Source: an uncultured Collinsella sp. (GTDB lineage Bacteria; Actinomycetota; Coriobacteriia; Coriobacteriales; Coriobacteriaceae). Taken from it: DNA of 12,769 nucleotides. A program made the translations under genes and the position numbers. Location: contig UQKV01000055.1 in NCBI GenBank assembly GCA_900541665.1, positions 1-12,769 of the forward strand, in the 5' to 3' direction. The notes beneath the pieces were generated by a model that was given only the letters and a program-made list of their open reading frames with translations, was not told the origin of the DNA and did not search any database. Position 1 is the stretch's first letter; each line of letters begins with the position of its first letter. This document shows, piece by piece, positions 12,021 through 12,769 of this stretch.

Positions 12021-12769
12021 ATGGCGCAGCACATGGCTCAGCAAAATGCCGAGGGCTCGCGCGATTTGTCCACGCTGGTCGACGCATCGGCCGAGCTACA
12101 ACATCTGGTACAGACCGTCTGGCGCTTGCGTCAGCCCGACGGCTGCCCGTGGGACCGCGAGCAAACCCATGAATCCATCGCCCGCAACATGATCGAAGAG
12201 GCGTACGAGGCTGTCGATACTATCGAACAACACGACGCGACGCATCTTCGTGAAGAGCTGGGCGATGTTCTTTTGCAGGTGGTTCTGCAAAGCCAGATCG
12301 CCGCCGATGCGGGCGAATTTACCGTGGCGGATGTGTGCCGTGATGTGAATGCGAAGATGATTCGTCGCCATCCGCATGTGTTCGGTGAAGCAGCTGCGGG
12401 CTCTGCCGAAGACGTGCTTTCCATTTGGGACAACGTGAAGCTCGCCGAAAAGAGCGTCGCCGATGCCCAGGCCGAAGAGCCCGAGGGGTTGCTGGACAGT
12501 GTGCCTGCTAGCTTCCCAGCGCTGCTCCAAGCCTACAAGATTTCCCGTAAGGCGGTTGCAGCCGGGTTCGAGTGGGACACCGTCGAAGACGTGTGGGCCA
12601 AGGTGGAAGAAGAGATTACCGAATTCAAGCAGGCATGCCGCTCCGATGATGCTCAGGCGAAGGAGCTGGAGTTTGGCGATGTGCTGTTTTCCCTGGTGAA
12701 CGTGGCGCGCAAAGAAGGCATCGATGCCGAAACGGCCCTGCGTGCCACGTGCCGCAAGTTCCGTGAGCG
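12021..12769 (+). CDS. mazG: Nucleoside triphosphate pyrophosphohydrolase MazG (3'-truncated by window edge)
   Basis: MazG hydrolyses NTPs and dNTPs to monophosphates and pyrophosphate, a nucleotide-pool cleaning and stress function in the cytoplasm. 249 residues are visible with no stop before the window end; the family is about 260-270, so only the tail is missing. The N-terminal MazG domain is classic: LRQPDGCPWDREQTHESI, the acidic MIEEAYEAVD, EELGDVLLQVV and RRHPHVFG. A second copy follows, with GFEWD, KVEEEITEF and EFGDVLFSLVNVAR, as in two-domain MazG. The ATG at 12021 lies two bases after the yfcE stop and is served by GGAGGAGG inside the end of yfcE. HisE, encoded 2.4 kb away, shares this fold but is much shorter and acts on phosphoribosyl-ATP. 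Confidence 0.93.
   Translation, partial: MAQHMAQQNAEGSRDLSTLVDASAELQHLVQTVWRLRQPDGCPWDREQTHESIARNMIEEAYEAVDTIEQHDATHLREELGDVLLQVVLQSQIAADAGEFTVADVCRDVNAKMIRRHPHVFGEAAAGSAEDVLSIWDNVKLAEKSVADAQAEEPEGLLDSVPASFPALLQAYKISRKAVAAGFEWDTVEDVWAKVEEEITEFKQACRSDDAQAKELEFGDVLFSLVNVARKEGIDAETALRATCRKFRE

Noticed and set aside
11443..12087. 214-codon minus-strand open frame opposite yfcE
   Set aside because: A shadow of yfcE, which matches its family over its full length.
1..12769. CRISPR array, tRNA/rRNA genes, prophage or transposase genes
   Set aside because: No regularly spaced direct repeats, RNA gene signatures or mobile-element proteins were found in any frame. The palindromic elements noted elsewhere carry no coding capacity of their own.

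Overview
The window looks like a chromosomal segment of a high-GC gut actinomycete of the class Coriobacteriia, most likely Collinsella or a close relative. This is an inference from GC-rich codon use, purine-rich Shine-Dalgarno sites, the HisZ-HisG fusion and the neighbourhood; no 16S or marker gene is present to prove it.

Layout. (1) Positions 1-1328 hold the 3' end of a SIS-domain sugar-phosphate enzyme (FrlB-like), a hairpin terminator, and a FrlC-like sugar epimerase. Together they suggest use of Amadori products such as fructoselysine. (2) Positions 1400-9603 hold a histidine biosynthesis operon on the plus strand, in the order hisZG (fused), hisD, hisC, hisB, hisH, hisA, hisF, hisI, hisE. 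Most junctions are tight: hisD/hisC 1 nt apart, hisC/hisB abutting, hisH/hisA overlapping as ATGA, hisA/hisF 3 nt apart. Two junctions are opened by structured DNA: a perfect 16-bp hairpin before hisH and a ~95-nt imperfect palindrome between hisF and hisI. A weaker GC-rich hairpin with a T-tract lies between hisZG and hisD. (3) Convergent to hisE, on the minus strand (9724-10635), is a PHP-type histidinol-phosphatase. It supplies the one step the plus-strand operon lacks, so every step from PRPP and ATP to histidine is encoded here. A 20-bp-arm hairpin separates the convergent ends. (4) A 290-bp divergent intergenic region (10636-10925) carries a GC-rich hairpin and a perfect 23-bp inverted repeat. 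(5) Positions 10926-12769 hold a stand-alone C-terminal LarC domain (nickel-pincer cofactor family), a YfcE-type phosphodiesterase, and MazG, which is cut by the window end. These three are closely spaced and probably co-transcribed.

Functionally the window is mostly housekeeping metabolism. The unusual parts are the single-chain HisZ-HisG enzyme, the orphan LarC C-terminal domain, and four different palindromic or hairpin elements in or beside the his cluster. I see no tRNA, rRNA, CRISPR array, transposase gene or phage gene. No gene-free stretch exceeds 300 bases.
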